A stretch of 47,145 nt of DNA, taken from NCBI GenBank assembly GCA_021816925.1, contig JAKAWQ010000023.1, positions 1 to 47,145 on the forward strand. Reading direction: 5' to 3'. The notes under the pieces were generated by a model that saw only the letters and a list, made by a program, of their open reading frames with translations, was not told the DNA's origin and did no database searches. The stretch comes from Pseudomonadota bacterium. Its GTDB lineage: Bacteria > Pseudomonadota > Alphaproteobacteria > Acetobacterales > Acetobacteraceae. The position numbers and the translations under genes are program-made. This document shows, in pieces, positions 1 through 9,089 of the stretch; position 1 is the first letter of the stretch; every line of letters begins with the position of its first letter.

Positions 1-486
1 CACCAGCGCCAGAGACTTGTAGCTGCGTACCGTTTCGGTGTCGTCGAGCGTCGTGGCGGGCAGGCTGGTGCGCACCACGTAGATCCCGTCGGCGGCGATC
101 GCGGCGGTGTTTCGTGCGAAGCGGAAAAGGGACAACATGATGGTGGCCTGGTTGTCGGCATCGAAGTCGGTCCAGTCCAATGCCACCACGATGGAGGTTC
201 GTGCGCCGACGACGTAGGGTATCCAGCGGGCGAGGATGTCGTCGACGCTGATCTTCGGGTTGGAGAGCAGGCGGTCGACTTGCTTGGTTGCATGCTTGGG
301 ATTCAGGCCGCGGGCGGCGGCGAGCCCTTTGCCGATGGCACAGACCGCAAGTGAGGCGCTGCGCAGCACGCCGAGGGTGGCGTCGCAGAGCGAGGCGACG
401 CGCTTGGCGTGCAGGTCGTGGCCCAGCACGCCGCCAAGGGCCCGCCGAACCTGGTCGAACGGGACCCGCTGCTCCCTGATGACCAT
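1..486 (-). mobile_element. Chimeric insertion-sequence transposase, cut by window edge
   Basis: The frame is open from an ATG at 486, preceded by GGGAG, to base 1 and continues outside the window (162 codons visible). Residues 1 to about 118 look like the N-terminal part of an IS4-type transposase (MVIREQRVPF at the start, then a VVALDWTDFDAD stretch holding the first catalytic-type Asp). From about residue 120 (FRFARNTAAIAADG, then YVVRTSLPA and VRSYKSLALV) the sequence reads like the C-terminal part of an IS1634-type transposase instead. The join is in frame. This suggests recombination or nesting of two elements, so the product is probably not functional. Assignment to IS families is from recalled motifs. 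No terminal inverted repeat could be defined in 487-677. Confidence 0.6.
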
Positions 487-677
487 CGGATCTCCCGGCC
501 GACTGTTGATGGACGGGAGATTTGCCGGTCCGGGCGCGGTGGGAAGTCGCCCCGGCGAATTCGTAATGATATGCCGCGGTCAGCGCCCATGCGATTCTTT
601 TCGGAAAAACCCCTATAGTCCCCCGATTCTTTTATGTCCCAAGGAAAATAATGAGGGGATGAGTGAGCCCCCGCACC

Positions 678-2273
678 TCACCGCAGCACGCGGCGCGCAA
701 CCCTCGCCAAATCCTCGTTCCGCATCCCGCCGCACGCCCGGGCACGGAAATCCGTGACCCCGTTCAGCAGAAACACCGGCGCCCGCGCCGCGCCCGCTAT
801 CCCCGCCAGCCTGAGACCTTCCACATCCGCCCGATCGACATTGCCGAGCCACACCAACGGCCGCGCATCCGGCGCACGACTCGCGATGCCGACATCGCGG
901 ATCTCGACATTGCGCGCGTGCCGCACGAACAGCCCCTGCGCCGGCAACGTCCCGAATGCCGCCGGCGAAGGATAGCGGCGCCGCTCCTCGGGCGGCACGA
1001 TGTTCGCCATCGCCGCCGAGCCGCCGCCCTTCTGCACGATCCGGATATTGCTCAGCACGACGTCCTCGATCGGATGGCCCGGAATGCCGCTGATGATCGC
1101 CGGCATCGTGTTGGCCGGCGCATCGCACACCACGTCGCTGATGATCACCCGCCGCAACCGGCCTACCGGCCGCCCCGCCGGTCCGCGCATCCGCTCTCCG
1201 AGCCTGAGAAAAAACGGAGCGTTGCGGATATCGCGCATCACCAGACCCCTGATGGTGATGTCCTCGGTCACCCCGCCATCGACGCACTCGATCGCAACCC
1301 CGCGGCATCCTTCGAAGATGCAGTTGCTGATTGCGATATTGCGGAACCCACCCACGGACTCGGTCCCGCACTTGATCCGCCCGACCGGCCTCCCGCCATA
1401 AGGACCGCCATCCCCGGCAAAGCGCCGGAAGCTTCCGTCCGCCAGCGCGCCGAGACGATAGCGCCCGGTCACCATGCAATCGCTGATAACGACATTCTCG
1501 GTCGCCCTCACTTCGCCCAGCGCGAACGAGCTCTTCAAAGCGATGCCGTCGTCCCACGGCGAGTTAACGCGGCAGCCGCTGATCCGCACATTGCGGCAGC
1601 AATCGATGTTCATGCCGTCGCGGTCGGTGTCGATCGTCACATCCTCGACCGCCAGATCATCTACCCCCGTCGCGAGAAAACCGATATGCCCGCCGTCGAG
1701 GATCCTGAGGTCGCGCAACGTCACGTTCCGGCAGTTCCTGAGCGCAATCGTCTTGTTGCCCGCCCCCGGCGCCGTGGTCGGCGGCAGGCCAGCTTCGTGC
1801 CCGAGGCCGCGGCTCAATCCCTTGCCCTGGATCAGCCCGGGCCCACGGATCGCCACGTCGTGCAGGCCCTCGCCCCAGATCAGGCTGTCGTGCCAGTGGT
1901 CGTGCCCGAAATCCTGATAGGCCGCCCACAACCCGACCGCGCCCGTTCGGTCGTAGCCGTGGCCCCTCCCCCGCCCGGGCGTTGCGGCAAGCAACGTCGC
2001 GCCCGGCGCGAGATGAAGCACGATCCGGCTTCTCAGGCGTATCGAATAGCTCGCATAAATACCCGGCGGCACCAGCACCGTTCCGCCGCCCGCCGCCACG
2101 GCCGCCGCAATCGCCTGGTTGATCGCGGCCGTATCGATCGTCGTCCCGTCGCCCACGGCGCCGAAATCCCGCACATCGAAAACATCCGCGCGCGCCGCAC
2201 CGCCCCGGAACAACACCAAGCCAGGCGCGAGCCGCAAAAGCTCTCGCCGACGCACGCTGTGCGCGAATATCAC
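678..2273 (-). CDS. Secreted GH28-like right-handed beta-helix protein
   Basis: The predicted protein (531 aa from the GTG at 2273) begins with a twin-arginine-like signal (SVRRRELLRLAPGLVLF, then an Ala-rich cleavage region) followed by DVRDFGAVGDG, the usual opening of pectate-lyase/polygalacturonase beta-helices. Repeated coils with NCRNVTL, DDLAVEDV and NIAISNC spacing follow. GH28-type acidic motifs appear as DGMNID (about 219-224) and WDDGIALKS (about 240-248). The usual GHG motif is replaced by IKCGTESVGG, so the catalytic His seems absent. The GTG at 2273 has GAGGGGG six bases upstream; a GTG at 2297 is the alternative. It lies 84 bp after ald on the same strand, measured from this start. 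It could be a glycosidase with changed chemistry or a sugar-binding helix protein. Confidence 0.72.
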   Translation of the reverse strand: MIFAHSVRRRELLRLAPGLVLFRGGAARADVFDVRDFGAVGDGTTIDTAAINQAIAAAVAAGGGTVLVPPGIYASYSIRLRSRIVLHLAPGATLLAATPGRGRGHGYDRTGAVGLWAAYQDFGHDHWHDSLIWGEGLHDVAIRGPGLIQGKGLSRGLGHEAGLPPTTAPGAGNKTIALRNCRNVTLRDLRILDGGHIGFLATGVDDLAVEDVTIDTDRDGMNIDCCRNVRISGCRVNSPWDDGIALKSSFALGEVRATENVVISDCMVTGRYRLGALADGSFRRFAGDGGPYGGRPVGRIKCGTESVGGFRNIAISNCIFEGCRGVAIECVDGGVTEDITIRGLVMRDIRNAPFFLRLGERMRGPAGRPVGRLRRVIISDVVCDAPANTMPAIISGIPGHPIEDVVLSNIRIVQKGGGSAAMANIVPPEERRRYPSPAAFGTLPAQGLFVRHARNVEIRDVGIASRAPDARPLVWLGNVDRADVEGLRLAGIAGAARAPVFLLNGVTDFRARACGGMRNEDLARVARRVLR

Positions 2274-2357
2274 GCCCGCCCCCCTCAACGCACCCACCGC
2301 GTCCAGAGCCGCTTACCGCCGCGGCATGACGCCCGCCTTACGGACCCGCCGCCCGCT

Positions 2358-3476
2358 TCAGGCCGCCAGCACCCGCTCCACCGGCAACGCCGCGAACCCG
2401 AGGTCCCGCGCCACCGCCGGATGTGTGAGCTGCCCCGCATGCACGTTCAGCCCCGCCGCCAGATGCCGGTCCTCGCCGAGCGCCGCCCGCCAGCCCTTGC
2501 CCGCAATCGCAAGAACCGCCGGCAGCGTCGCATTGTTGAGCGCCGCCGCCGCCGTCCGCGCCACCGCGCCCGGCATGTTGGCTACGCAGTAATGCACCAC
2601 CCCCTCCACCACGTACGTCGGATGGTCGTGCGTCGTCGGCCGCGAGGTTTCGCAGCACCCGCCCTGGTCGATCGCGATATCGACAATCACCGCACCGGCG
2701 TGCATCTGCCGCACCAGTGCGTGCGAAACGAGCTTCGGTGCCGCCGCCCCCGGCACCAGCACCGCCCCGATCACGAGATCGGCCGCCGCCACTTCGTTCT
2801 CGATCGCGTCCGTGGTCGCGAACAGCGTCTGGATGCGTGAGCCGAACAGAAGATCGAGCTCCTGCAGTCGCGCGAGCGAGCGGTCGATCACCGTCACCTG
2901 CCCCTCCATCCCCATCGCCACGCGCGCCGCGTTGCTGCCCGAAACCCCGCCGCCCAGCACCACCACCCGCGCGGCCGGCACGCCCGGCACGCCGCCCACC
3001 AGCACGCCCGCCCCGCCCTGCTCCTTTTCCAGGCAGTGCGCGCCGACAGGCACCGACATCCGCCCCGCCACCTCGCTCATCGGCGCCAGAAGCGGCAGCC
3101 TTCCGGCCGCGTCCGTCACCGTTTCGTAGGCGATCGCCGTCACGCCCGAGCGCATCAGCCCGTCCGCCTGCGGCTTGTCCGCTGCCAGATGCAGGTAGGT
3201 GAACAGCACCTGGCCCTCGCGCAGCATTGCGATCTCCGCCGGCTGCGGCTCCTTCACCTTCACGATCAGCTCGGCCTCCGCGAACACCGAGGCGCTGTCC
3301 GCCATGATCTCCGCGCCCGCCGCGCGATATGCCGCGTCCGGATGCCCGATCTCCGCCCCCGCCCCCGCCTGCACGAGCACGCGGTGCCCGTGCTTCACCG
3401 CCTCGCGCACACTCGCCGGCACCATGCCGACACGATACTCGCGCGTCTTGATCTCCTTCGGCACGCCGATGCGCAT
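2358..3476 (-). CDS. ald: Alanine dehydrogenase
   Basis: This 372-residue protein would interconvert L-alanine and pyruvate plus ammonia using NAD+. It starts MRIGVPKEIKTREYRVGM, the family hallmark with the substrate-binding Arg and Lys, and has a nucleotide-binding stretch VVVLGGGVSGSNAARVAMGM in the middle. The start at 3476 is set by AGGAGAG upstream and by matching the normal family N-terminus and length; the open frame extends further back but reads as non-homologous sequence. It lies 44 bp after ilvC on the same strand, so it may share the ilv transcript. That would place pyruvate/alanine balance next to pyruvate-consuming acetolactate synthesis. Confidence 0.95.
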   Translation of the reverse strand: MRIGVPKEIKTREYRVGMVPASVREAVKHGHRVLVQAGAGAEIGHPDAAYRAAGAEIMADSASVFAEAELIVKVKEPQPAEIAMLREGQVLFTYLHLAADKPQADGLMRSGVTAIAYETVTDAAGRLPLLAPMSEVAGRMSVPVGAHCLEKEQGGAGVLVGGVPGVPAARVVVLGGGVSGSNAARVAMGMEGQVTVIDRSLARLQELDLLFGSRIQTLFATTDAIENEVAAADLVIGAVLVPGAAAPKLVSHALVRQMHAGAVIVDIAIDQGGCCETSRPTTHDHPTYVVEGVVHYCVANMPGAVARTAAAALNNATLPAVLAIAGKGWRAALGEDRHLAAGLNVHAGQLTHPAVARDLGFAALPVERVLAA

Positions 3477-3520
3477 CTTTTCTCTCCTGACAACCCCTTG
3501 GCCGCGGAATGCTTGTGCGG

Positions 3521-4540
3521 CTAGTTCCGGCTCTTGTCCACCAGCCGGTTCTTGGCGATCCAGGGCATCATCGCGCGCAGCTTCTCGCCCACCTGTTCGA
3601 TCGGGTGCTCGCCCGTCTGTCGTCGCATCGCCTTGAAGCTCGTCTGGTTCACCTTGTTCTCGAGCATCCACTGCCTTGCGAAACGTCCTGACTGGATGTC
3701 CGCCAGCACCTCCTTCATCGCCTCTCGCACGCCCTGATCGATCACCCGCGGCCCGGAAACGTACTCACCGTACTCCGCCGTGTTCGAGACCGAATAATTC
3801 ATGTTGGCGATGCCGCCCTCGTAGATCAGGTCGACGATCAGCTTCACCTCGTGCACGCACTCGAAATAGGCCATCTCCGGCGCGTAGCCCGCCGCCACCA
3901 GCGTCTCGTAGCCCGCCTTCATCAACTCGACGAGCCCGCCACAGAGCACCGTCTGCTCGCCGAACAGATCCGTCTCGCATTCCTCCTTGAACGTCGTCTC
4001 GATGATCCCCGCGCGGCCCCCGCCGATCGCCGAAGCATACGAAAGCGCCACTTCGAGCGCGTTCCCCGAAGGGTTCTGTGCCACCGCCACCAGGCACGGC
4101 ACGCCGCCGCCGCGCTGATACTCGCTCCTCACCGTATGTCCCGGGCCCTTCGGCGCAATCATGAAAACATCGATATCGGACCTCGGCTCGATCAGGTTGA
4201 AATGGATGTTGAGCCCGTGCGCGAACGCGAGCGCCGCACCGCTACGCATAGTGGGCCCGAGATGCTCGCGATAGAGATCGCCCTGCCCCTCATCGGGGGT
4301 CAGCACCATCACCACGTCCGCCCACTTCGCCGCCGCCGCCGCGTCCAGCACCGGGAGCCCGGCGGCTTCCGCCTTCGCCACGCCCGCCGAGCCCTTGCGC
4401 AGCGCCACCACCACCTCCTTCACCCCGGAGTCCTTGAGGTTGTTGGCGTGCGCGTGGCCCTGGCTGCCGTAGCCGACCACCGCCACCTTCTTCCCCTTGA
4501 TCAGGTTCACGTCCGCATCGCGATCGTAATAGACGCGCAT
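3521..4540 (-). CDS. ilvC: Ketol-acid reductoisomerase, class I
   Basis: The enzyme isomerises and reduces acetolactate or acetohydroxybutyrate with NADPH, the second common step of valine, leucine and isoleucine synthesis. The N-terminus has the Rossmann motif [17 protein letters not shown] (about 19-35). The C-terminal knotted domain carries the metal-binding acidic residues ([12 protein letters not shown], then [17 protein letters not shown]). At 339 aa it is the short class I form, not the roughly 490-residue enterobacterial form. The ATG at 4540 is preceded by GGGAGG. It follows ilvN by 30 bp, in the order ilvB-ilvN-ilvC, typical of alphaproteobacteria. Confidence 0.97.
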   Translation of the reverse strand: MRVYYDRDADVNLIKGKKVAVVGYGSQGHAHANNLKDSGVKEVVVALRKGSAGVAKAEAAGLPVLDAAAAAKWADVVMVLTPDEGQGDLYREHLGPTMRSGAALAFAHGLNIHFNLIEPRSDIDVFMIAPKGPGHTVRSEYQRGGGVPCLVAVAQNPSGNALEVALSYASAIGGGRAGIIETTFKEECETDLFGEQTVLCGGLVELMKAGYETLVAAGYAPEMAYFECVHEVKLIVDLIYEGGIANMNYSVSNTAEYGEYVSGPRVIDQGVREAMKEVLADIQSGRFARQWMLENKVNQTSFKAMRRQTGEHPIEQVGEKLRAMMPWIAKNRLVDKSRN

Positions 4541-4570
4541 GCTTGCCTCCCTTCGGTTGCTCTCTCTCGG

Positions 4571-5083
4571 TCAGATCGTCCGTGTGCCGCGCGCGATCGC
4601 GGCAATCCCGGTGCGCGAAACCTCGGCCAGTCCGAGCGGCCGCACCAGCGCCAGAAACGCGTCGAGCTTCTCGGTCCCCCCGGTCAGCTCGAAGATGAAG
4701 CTTTCCGTGGTCGCATCGATCACGCGCGCGCGGAACGCCTCGGCGAGCCTCAGCGCCTCGGCGCGCTTCTCGCCCGTTCCTGCTACCTTGATCAGCGCCA
4801 TCTCGCGCGCGATGTGCGGCCCCTCGCGCCCGAGATCCGCCACCCGATACACCGGCACCAGCCGCCCGAGCTGCGCCTTGATCTGCTCGATCACCATCTC
4901 GGTCCCGGAGGTCACGATGTTGATCCGGCTCTGCCGCCCGGCCTCGTCCACCGCCGCCACCGTCAGGCTGTCGATGTTGTAGCCGCGCCCCGAGAAAAGC
5001 CCGACCACGCGCGCGAGAATTCCCGGCTCGTTCTCCACCAGCACCGAAATGGTGGCGGAGCGCAGGCTCGCATCACGCCCCAC
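4571..5083 (-). CDS. ilvN: Acetolactate synthase small (regulatory) subunit
   Basis: This is the 170-residue regulatory subunit that activates the catalytic subunit and confers valine feedback inhibition. An N-terminal ACT domain is visible (ATISVLVENEPGILARVVGL, then SGRGYNIDSL), followed by the usual second domain (ELTGGTEKLDAFLAL near residue 145). The start is a GTG at 5083 that shares its first base with the ilvB stop (TAGTG), so translation is probably coupled and subunit stoichiometry kept. Orthologues are named ilvN or ilvH; the choice here is by context. Confidence 0.95.
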   Translation of the reverse strand: MGRDASLRSATISVLVENEPGILARVVGLFSGRGYNIDSLTVAAVDEAGRQSRINIVTSGTEMVIEQIKAQLGRLVPVYRVADLGREGPHIAREMALIKVAGTGEKRAEALRLAEAFRARVIDATTESFIFELTGGTEKLDAFLALVRPLGLAEVSRTGIAAIARGTRTI

Positions 5084-6858
5084 TACACCAGCACCAGGCC
5101 GGGATCGGTGATACCGGCCGCTCGCCCCTCAGTCGCCGCCGAGAGGATCATGTCGTTGTGCGCCGCTCCCGACGGGATCATCGGGAAACAGTTCTCCTTC
5201 GGATCAACCGCGATGTCCGCGATCACCGGCCCCTCGGTCTCCAGCATCACCCGGATCACCTCGTCGAGCTGATCGACGCTCTCCGCCCGGAGCCCCGTCG
5301 CGTGGAAGCTCTCGGCGAGCTTCACGAAATCCGGCAGCGCCGCCATGTAGCTCTCGGCATACCGCCCGCCGTGCAGCAACTCCTGCCACTGCCGCACCAT
5401 GCCCATGTACTGGTTGTTCAGGATGAACACCTTCACCGGCAGCCGGTACTGCGCTATCGTGCTCATCTCCTGGATGTTCATCAGGATGCTCGCCTCGCCG
5501 GCGATGTCGATCACCAAACCTTCCGGGTGCGCCACTTGCACGCCCACCGCCGCCGGCAGCCCGTAGCCCATCGTCCCGAGCCCGCCCGACGTCATCCAGT
5601 GCCGCGGCTGCTCGAAGCGGAAATGTTGCGCGGCCCACATCTGGTGCTGACCCACCTCGGTCGTCACGAACACTTCGCGCCCCAGCGCCACGGTCATCTC
5701 GTAAAGCCGCCGGATCGCGTGCTGCGGCTTGATCACCGCGCCCTTCGCCGCATCCTGCGTGAACGCCAGGCACTCCTTCGCGCGCCACTCGTCGATCGTG
5801 CGCCACCACTCCGCCAGCGCCGCCCGGTCGTGCGCCTTCGGGTCCGCCTCCCACGCCTCGATCAGACCCGCCAGCACGCGGCCCGCATCGCCGATGATCG
5901 GCACCTCCACCGGCACGTTCTTGTTGACGCTCGACGGATCGATATCGGCATGAATTTTTCTCGACCCCGGGCTGAACGCATCGAGCCGCCCGGTCACCCG
6001 GTCGTCGAACCTGGCCCCGATCGCCAGCATCACGTCCGCCCCGTGCATCGCGAGATTGGCCTCGTACGTCCCGTGCATCCCGAGCATGCCGAGGAAGCGC
6101 GGGTCGGACGCCGGCACCGCGCCGAGCCCCATCAGAGTCGAGGTGCAGGGATACCCGGTCAGCCGCACGAACGTCCCGAGCAGCGCCGCCGCTTCCTCAC
6201 CCGAATTGATCACGCCGCCGCCCGTGTAGATGATCGGCCGCTTCGCCCCCTTGAGCAGCGCCGCCGCGCGCCTTACCGCCGCCGGATCGGGCTCCGTCCG
6301 CGGCCGATAGCTCGGATGCCCGTCCTCCGGCGGGTCAGAATAGGGCGCGCTTCCGATCATGATGTCCTTCGGCAGGTCGATCACCACCGGCCCCGGCCGC
6401 CCCGACCGCGCCACGATGAACGCCTCGTGCACGGCCCGCGCCAGGTCCTGTGGCCGTTTCACCAGGTAATTGTGCTTGGTCGCCGGCCGCGTGATCCCCG
6501 TCGTGTCCGCCTCCTGGAACGCATCGTTGCCGATAAGGTGCGTCGGCACCTGCCCCGTCAGGCACACCACCGGAATCGAATCCATCAGCGCATCGACGAG
6601 CCCCGTCACCGCGTTCGTCGCACCCGGCCCGCTCGTCACCAGCACCACCCCCACCTTCCCGGTCGAGCGCGCATAGCCCTCCGCTGCATGCACCGCACCT
6701 TGCTCGTGGCGCACCAGCACGTGCCGGATCGCGTTCTGACGGAAAAGCCCGTCATAGATCGGCAGCACCGCCCCGCCCGGATAACCGAAGATCACCTCGA
6801 CCCCTTGCTCCTTCAGGGCCTGCAGCAGAACCTCTGCCCCCGATTGCTCGCCCGACAT
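5083..6858 (-). CDS. ilvB: Acetolactate synthase large (catalytic) subunit
   Basis: This thiamine-diphosphate enzyme of 591 aa condenses two pyruvates, or pyruvate and 2-oxobutyrate, in the first common step of branched-chain amino-acid synthesis. The N-terminus has the family motif VIFGYPGGAVLPIYDGL with the downstream catalytic Glu in LVRHEQGAVHAAEGYAR. The ThDP-binding region reads DIAGEASILMNIQEM and ends in FILNN; Glu stands where many family members have Asp in the GDG-type motif. The start chosen is the ATG at 6858 (MSGEQSGAEVL) with GGAGAG upstream; the open frame extends to 6909 but adds non-conserved residues. A good promoter lies about 125 bp upstream. Confidence 0.96.
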   Translation of the reverse strand: MSGEQSGAEVLLQALKEQGVEVIFGYPGGAVLPIYDGLFRQNAIRHVLVRHEQGAVHAAEGYARSTGKVGVVLVTSGPGATNAVTGLVDALMDSIPVVCLTGQVPTHLIGNDAFQEADTTGITRPATKHNYLVKRPQDLARAVHEAFIVARSGRPGPVVIDLPKDIMIGSAPYSDPPEDGHPSYRPRTEPDPAAVRRAAALLKGAKRPIIYTGGGVINSGEEAAALLGTFVRLTGYPCTSTLMGLGAVPASDPRFLGMLGMHGTYEANLAMHGADVMLAIGARFDDRVTGRLDAFSPGSRKIHADIDPSSVNKNVPVEVPIIGDAGRVLAGLIEAWEADPKAHDRAALAEWWRTIDEWRAKECLAFTQDAAKGAVIKPQHAIRRLYEMTVALGREVFVTTEVGQHQMWAAQHFRFEQPRHWMTSGGLGTMGYGLPAAVGVQVAHPEGLVIDIAGEASILMNIQEMSTIAQYRLPVKVFILNNQYMGMVRQWQELLHGGRYAESYMAALPDFVKLAESFHATGLRAESVDQLDEVIRVMLETEGPVIADIAVDPKENCFPMIPSGAAHNDMILSAATEGRAAGITDPGLVLV

Positions 6859-6980
6859 CCCGCTCTCTCCGCAACACCCGCGCGCGCCAACGGAACCGGA
6901 TGCCGGCACGTACGTGCGCCCTCATTGCATAGAAGCCCTCTCGCCCCGAGGAAACCGGGGCAAGCTCCCGAGCCGCACCC

Positions 6981-7009
6981 ATTAGGCGCCGCGCCGAACC
7001 TGCCGTCAA
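6981..7009 (-). promoter_or_regulatory. Predicted sigma-70 promoter of the ilv operon
   Basis: On the minus strand TTGACG (7009-7004) and CCTAAT (6986-6981) are separated by exactly 17 bases, matching the -35 and -10 consensus at five and four of six positions. The -35 box overlaps the last codons of miaA. Between this promoter and ilvB the transcript could fold a GCCCCG/CGGGGC hairpin with a seven-base loop. No leader peptide rich in branched-chain codons was seen, so attenuation is not supported. Confidence 0.5.
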
Positions 7010-7959
7010 CCCACCTTTCGAACGAAAGTGAGAAAATCCATGATTTCCTTTTCCTCAAATTTCGTTTCTTGAAGCATGCGCGCATGAATCCTACGTGTCA
7101 CCCTGCCCTCCGCCAGCCCGTGGTGACGGAACCAGGTCGCCTGACGCTTCGCGTACTGCCCCGTCACCAGCACCGCCCGCCGGGCCGCCTCTTCGAGCGT
7201 CATCCGCCCGCCGAGATACGCCGCAAGTTCCGGCACGCCGTGCGCACGCATCGCCGGCACCGCCGGGTCGAGCCCTTGGGCCAAAAGCTCCCGCACTTCC
7301 TCGAGCGCGCCCGCCGCCAGCATACCCGCGAACCGCCGCCTGATCGCCTCTCGAAGTTCCGCCCGCGGCGGGTCGAGCAGGATCGCCGCGAACCGCCACC
7401 CCGTTCGCGCCCGCTCCCCTTCCTGCCACTCGGCAAGCCCCCGCCCGGTCGAGCGCCACACTTCCCACGCCCGCGCGAGCCGCTGCGAATCGCTCGGCCG
7501 GAGCCGCGCCGCCGTCTCCGGATCGACCGCCCGAAGCCGCGCATGCAGCCCCGCCGCCCCCAATTCGGCAAGCAGCGTCCGCGCCTCCTTGCGCGCCGCA
7601 TCCGCCACCGCCGGCATCGCCGAAAGCCCACGGAGCAGCGCGTCGAGGTAAAGCCCGCTGCCCCCGCAGAGCACCGGCACGCGGCCCGCCTCGATCGCCT
7701 GTGCCATCTCTTGGAGCGCCACCTCCCGCCACCAGGCCGCCGACGCCGGCAACGCCGCCGCCCGCACCCCGTAGAACCGGTGCGGCACCCGCGCCTCTTC
7801 CTCTTCCGTCGGCCGCGCCGTCAAAATCCGAAGCTCGCGATAGAGTTGCATCGCATCGGCGTTGATCACGACGCCGCCCACCCGCTCGGCCAGCATCGCC
7901 GCGAGCGCGGACTTGCCAGAGGCCGTGGGTCCCGCAACGATCAGCGCTCGATGTCTCAC
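7006..7959 (-). CDS. miaA: tRNA dimethylallyltransferase
   Basis: MiaA transfers a dimethylallyl group to A37 of tRNAs that read codons starting with U. The 317-residue product begins close to the P-loop GPTASGKSALAAML, followed by the substrate motif INADAMQLYREL and the tRNA-contacting SDSQRLARAWEV region. The C-terminal GQYAKRQATWFRHH stretch is typical. The start is taken as the GTG at 7959 because the P-loop normally lies within about ten residues of the N-terminus. The frame is open far upstream, but that part is antisense to serB. Its start codon overlaps the divergent serB start by nine bases. Confidence 0.94.
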   Translation of the reverse strand: MRHRALIVAGPTASGKSALAAMLAERVGGVVINADAMQLYRELRILTARPTEEEEARVPHRFYGVRAAALPASAAWWREVALQEMAQAIEAGRVPVLCGGSGLYLDALLRGLSAMPAVADAARKEARTLLAELGAAGLHARLRAVDPETAARLRPSDSQRLARAWEVWRSTGRGLAEWQEGERARTGWRFAAILLDPPRAELREAIRRRFAGMLAAGALEEVRELLAQGLDPAVPAMRAHGVPELAAYLGGRMTLEEAARRAVLVTGQYAKRQATWFRHHGLAEGRVTRRIHARMLQETKFEEKEIMDFLTFVRKVG

Positions 7960-8826
7960 GTCCTCGTCCTGATCGCGGACCGCCGCTCGACCACCCTTTC
8001 CGACGCCGTGCTCGCGCGCGTCGGCAAAGCCATCGCCGCCGGCCCGCCCGTGATCCTCTCGCCCGGCGAGGCCGTCGAATTTTCTTGTCCCACGCCCCCC
8101 GACTTGCAAGCCGTTCGCGCCGCTCTCGCCCCCTCGCCGATCGACGCCATAGCGATCCCCGCCGCCGGCCGGCGCAAAAAGCTTCTCCTTGCCGACATGG
8201 ACAGCACCGTCGTCACCGCCGAAACCCTCGACGAGCTGGCCGCCTTCGCCGGCCTCAAGGAAGAGGTCGCGGCCATCACCCGCGCCGGCATGAACGGCGA
8301 GATCGACTTCCGTGAAGGTCTGCGCCGCCGCGTCGCCATGCTCAAGGGCCTCCCCGTCATCGCGCTCGAACAAACCTGGCGCACCCTTCGCTTTTCCGAA
8401 GGCGCGGCCGCCCTTATCGCCACCATGCGCCGTCACGGCGCCACGACCGCCCTCGTCTCCGGCGGTTTTACTTACTTCACCTCCCGCGTCGCCGTCGCCC
8501 TCGGCTTCGACATCCACCGCGCCAACGTTCTCCTCCATGACGACGAAATGCTCACTGGCTTCGTCGCCGAACCGATCCGTGATCGCGACGACAAGCTCCG
8601 CGCCCTGCACGAGCTCTCCTCGACCCGCAACCTTCCCCTCAGTGCTACCCTCGCGGTCGGCGATGGCGCGAACGATCTCCCGATGCTCCTCGCCGCCGGC
8701 CTCGGCATCGCCTGGCACGCCAAGCCCTCGGTTGCCGCTGCCGCGGCGGCCCGCGTCGACTTCGCCGACCTCCGCGCCCTCCTCTTCATCCAGGGTTTTC
8801 ATCACTCCGAGATCCTCGAACCCTGA
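7951..8826 (+). CDS. serB: Phosphoserine phosphatase
   Basis: SerB carries out the last step of serine synthesis, hydrolysing phosphoserine. The 291-residue protein has an ACT-like N-terminal region followed by HAD motifs: LLADMDSTVVTAETLDELA (nucleophile and acid Asp of DxDST), VSGGFTYF (motif II), and the VGDGANDLPML motif with its metal-binding Asp residues. The ATG at 7951 gives MSHVLVLIADRR, a normal family start. The open frame runs back to 5158 but is antisense to miaA and ilvB there. No 5' gap separates it from miaA. Confidence 0.95.
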   Translation: MSHVLVLIADRRSTTLSDAVLARVGKAIAAGPPVILSPGEAVEFSCPTPPDLQAVRAALAPSPIDAIAIPAAGRRKKLLLADMDSTVVTAETLDELAAFAGLKEEVAAITRAGMNGEIDFREGLRRRVAMLKGLPVIALEQTWRTLRFSEGAAALIATMRRHGATTALVSGGFTYFTSRVAVALGFDIHRANVLLHDDEMLTGFVAEPIRDRDDKLRALHELSSTRNLPLSATLAVGDGANDLPMLLAAGLGIAWHAKPSVAAAAAARVDFADLRALLFIQGFHHSEILEP

Positions 8827-8941
8827 TCCCCACTCGTGCTCTCCCGCGCCGCGAGAGAACCCCTGCCACGACACACCCGCCCCTTTTGCCCTCGCCCGCT
8901 CGCGGGAACCGCCGGCACCCTGAACACATCCGTACCCCTCT

Positions 8942-9001
8942 TTGCCCTCGCCTGCTTGCGGGAGAGGGCGGCGCCCGGACGCATCCGGGCGCCCTGGTGA
9001 G
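8942..9001. repeat. Palindromic intergenic element
   Basis: The segment holds GCGGGAGAGGG, then a perfect 9-bp hairpin (arms 8971-8979 and 8984-8992, loop CGCA), then CCCTGGTGAGGG. This arrangement resembles the dispersed intergenic palindromes of many proteobacterial genomes. A related but shorter run (TGCCCTCGCCCGCTCGCGGG) sits at about 8889, so two copies may lie side by side. Apart from this and the fragment at 9090-9165, the 457-bp gap between serB and the antitoxin gene shows nothing convincing. Confidence 0.4.
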
Positions 9002-9089
9002 GGCCCGCCCCGCCGCGCCTCGAAGCGGCCGCGGAGCCGGGCATTACGAAAGGCCCGCACCTCAACGCCGCGCGCCGCACTGGAGAGAA

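Noticed and set aside
663-2840. Very long plus-strand frame opposite the GH28-like and ald genes
   Set aside because: Arg/His/Pro-rich nonsense typical of the antisense frame of GC-rich genes; no family motif.
6859-6980. Leader peptide for ilv attenuation
   Set aside because: No short frame rich in Val, Leu or Ile codons with a ribosome-binding site was found.
5158-7950. Long plus-strand extension ahead of serB
   Set aside because: It is antisense to ilvB and miaA; serB homology starts only at 7951.
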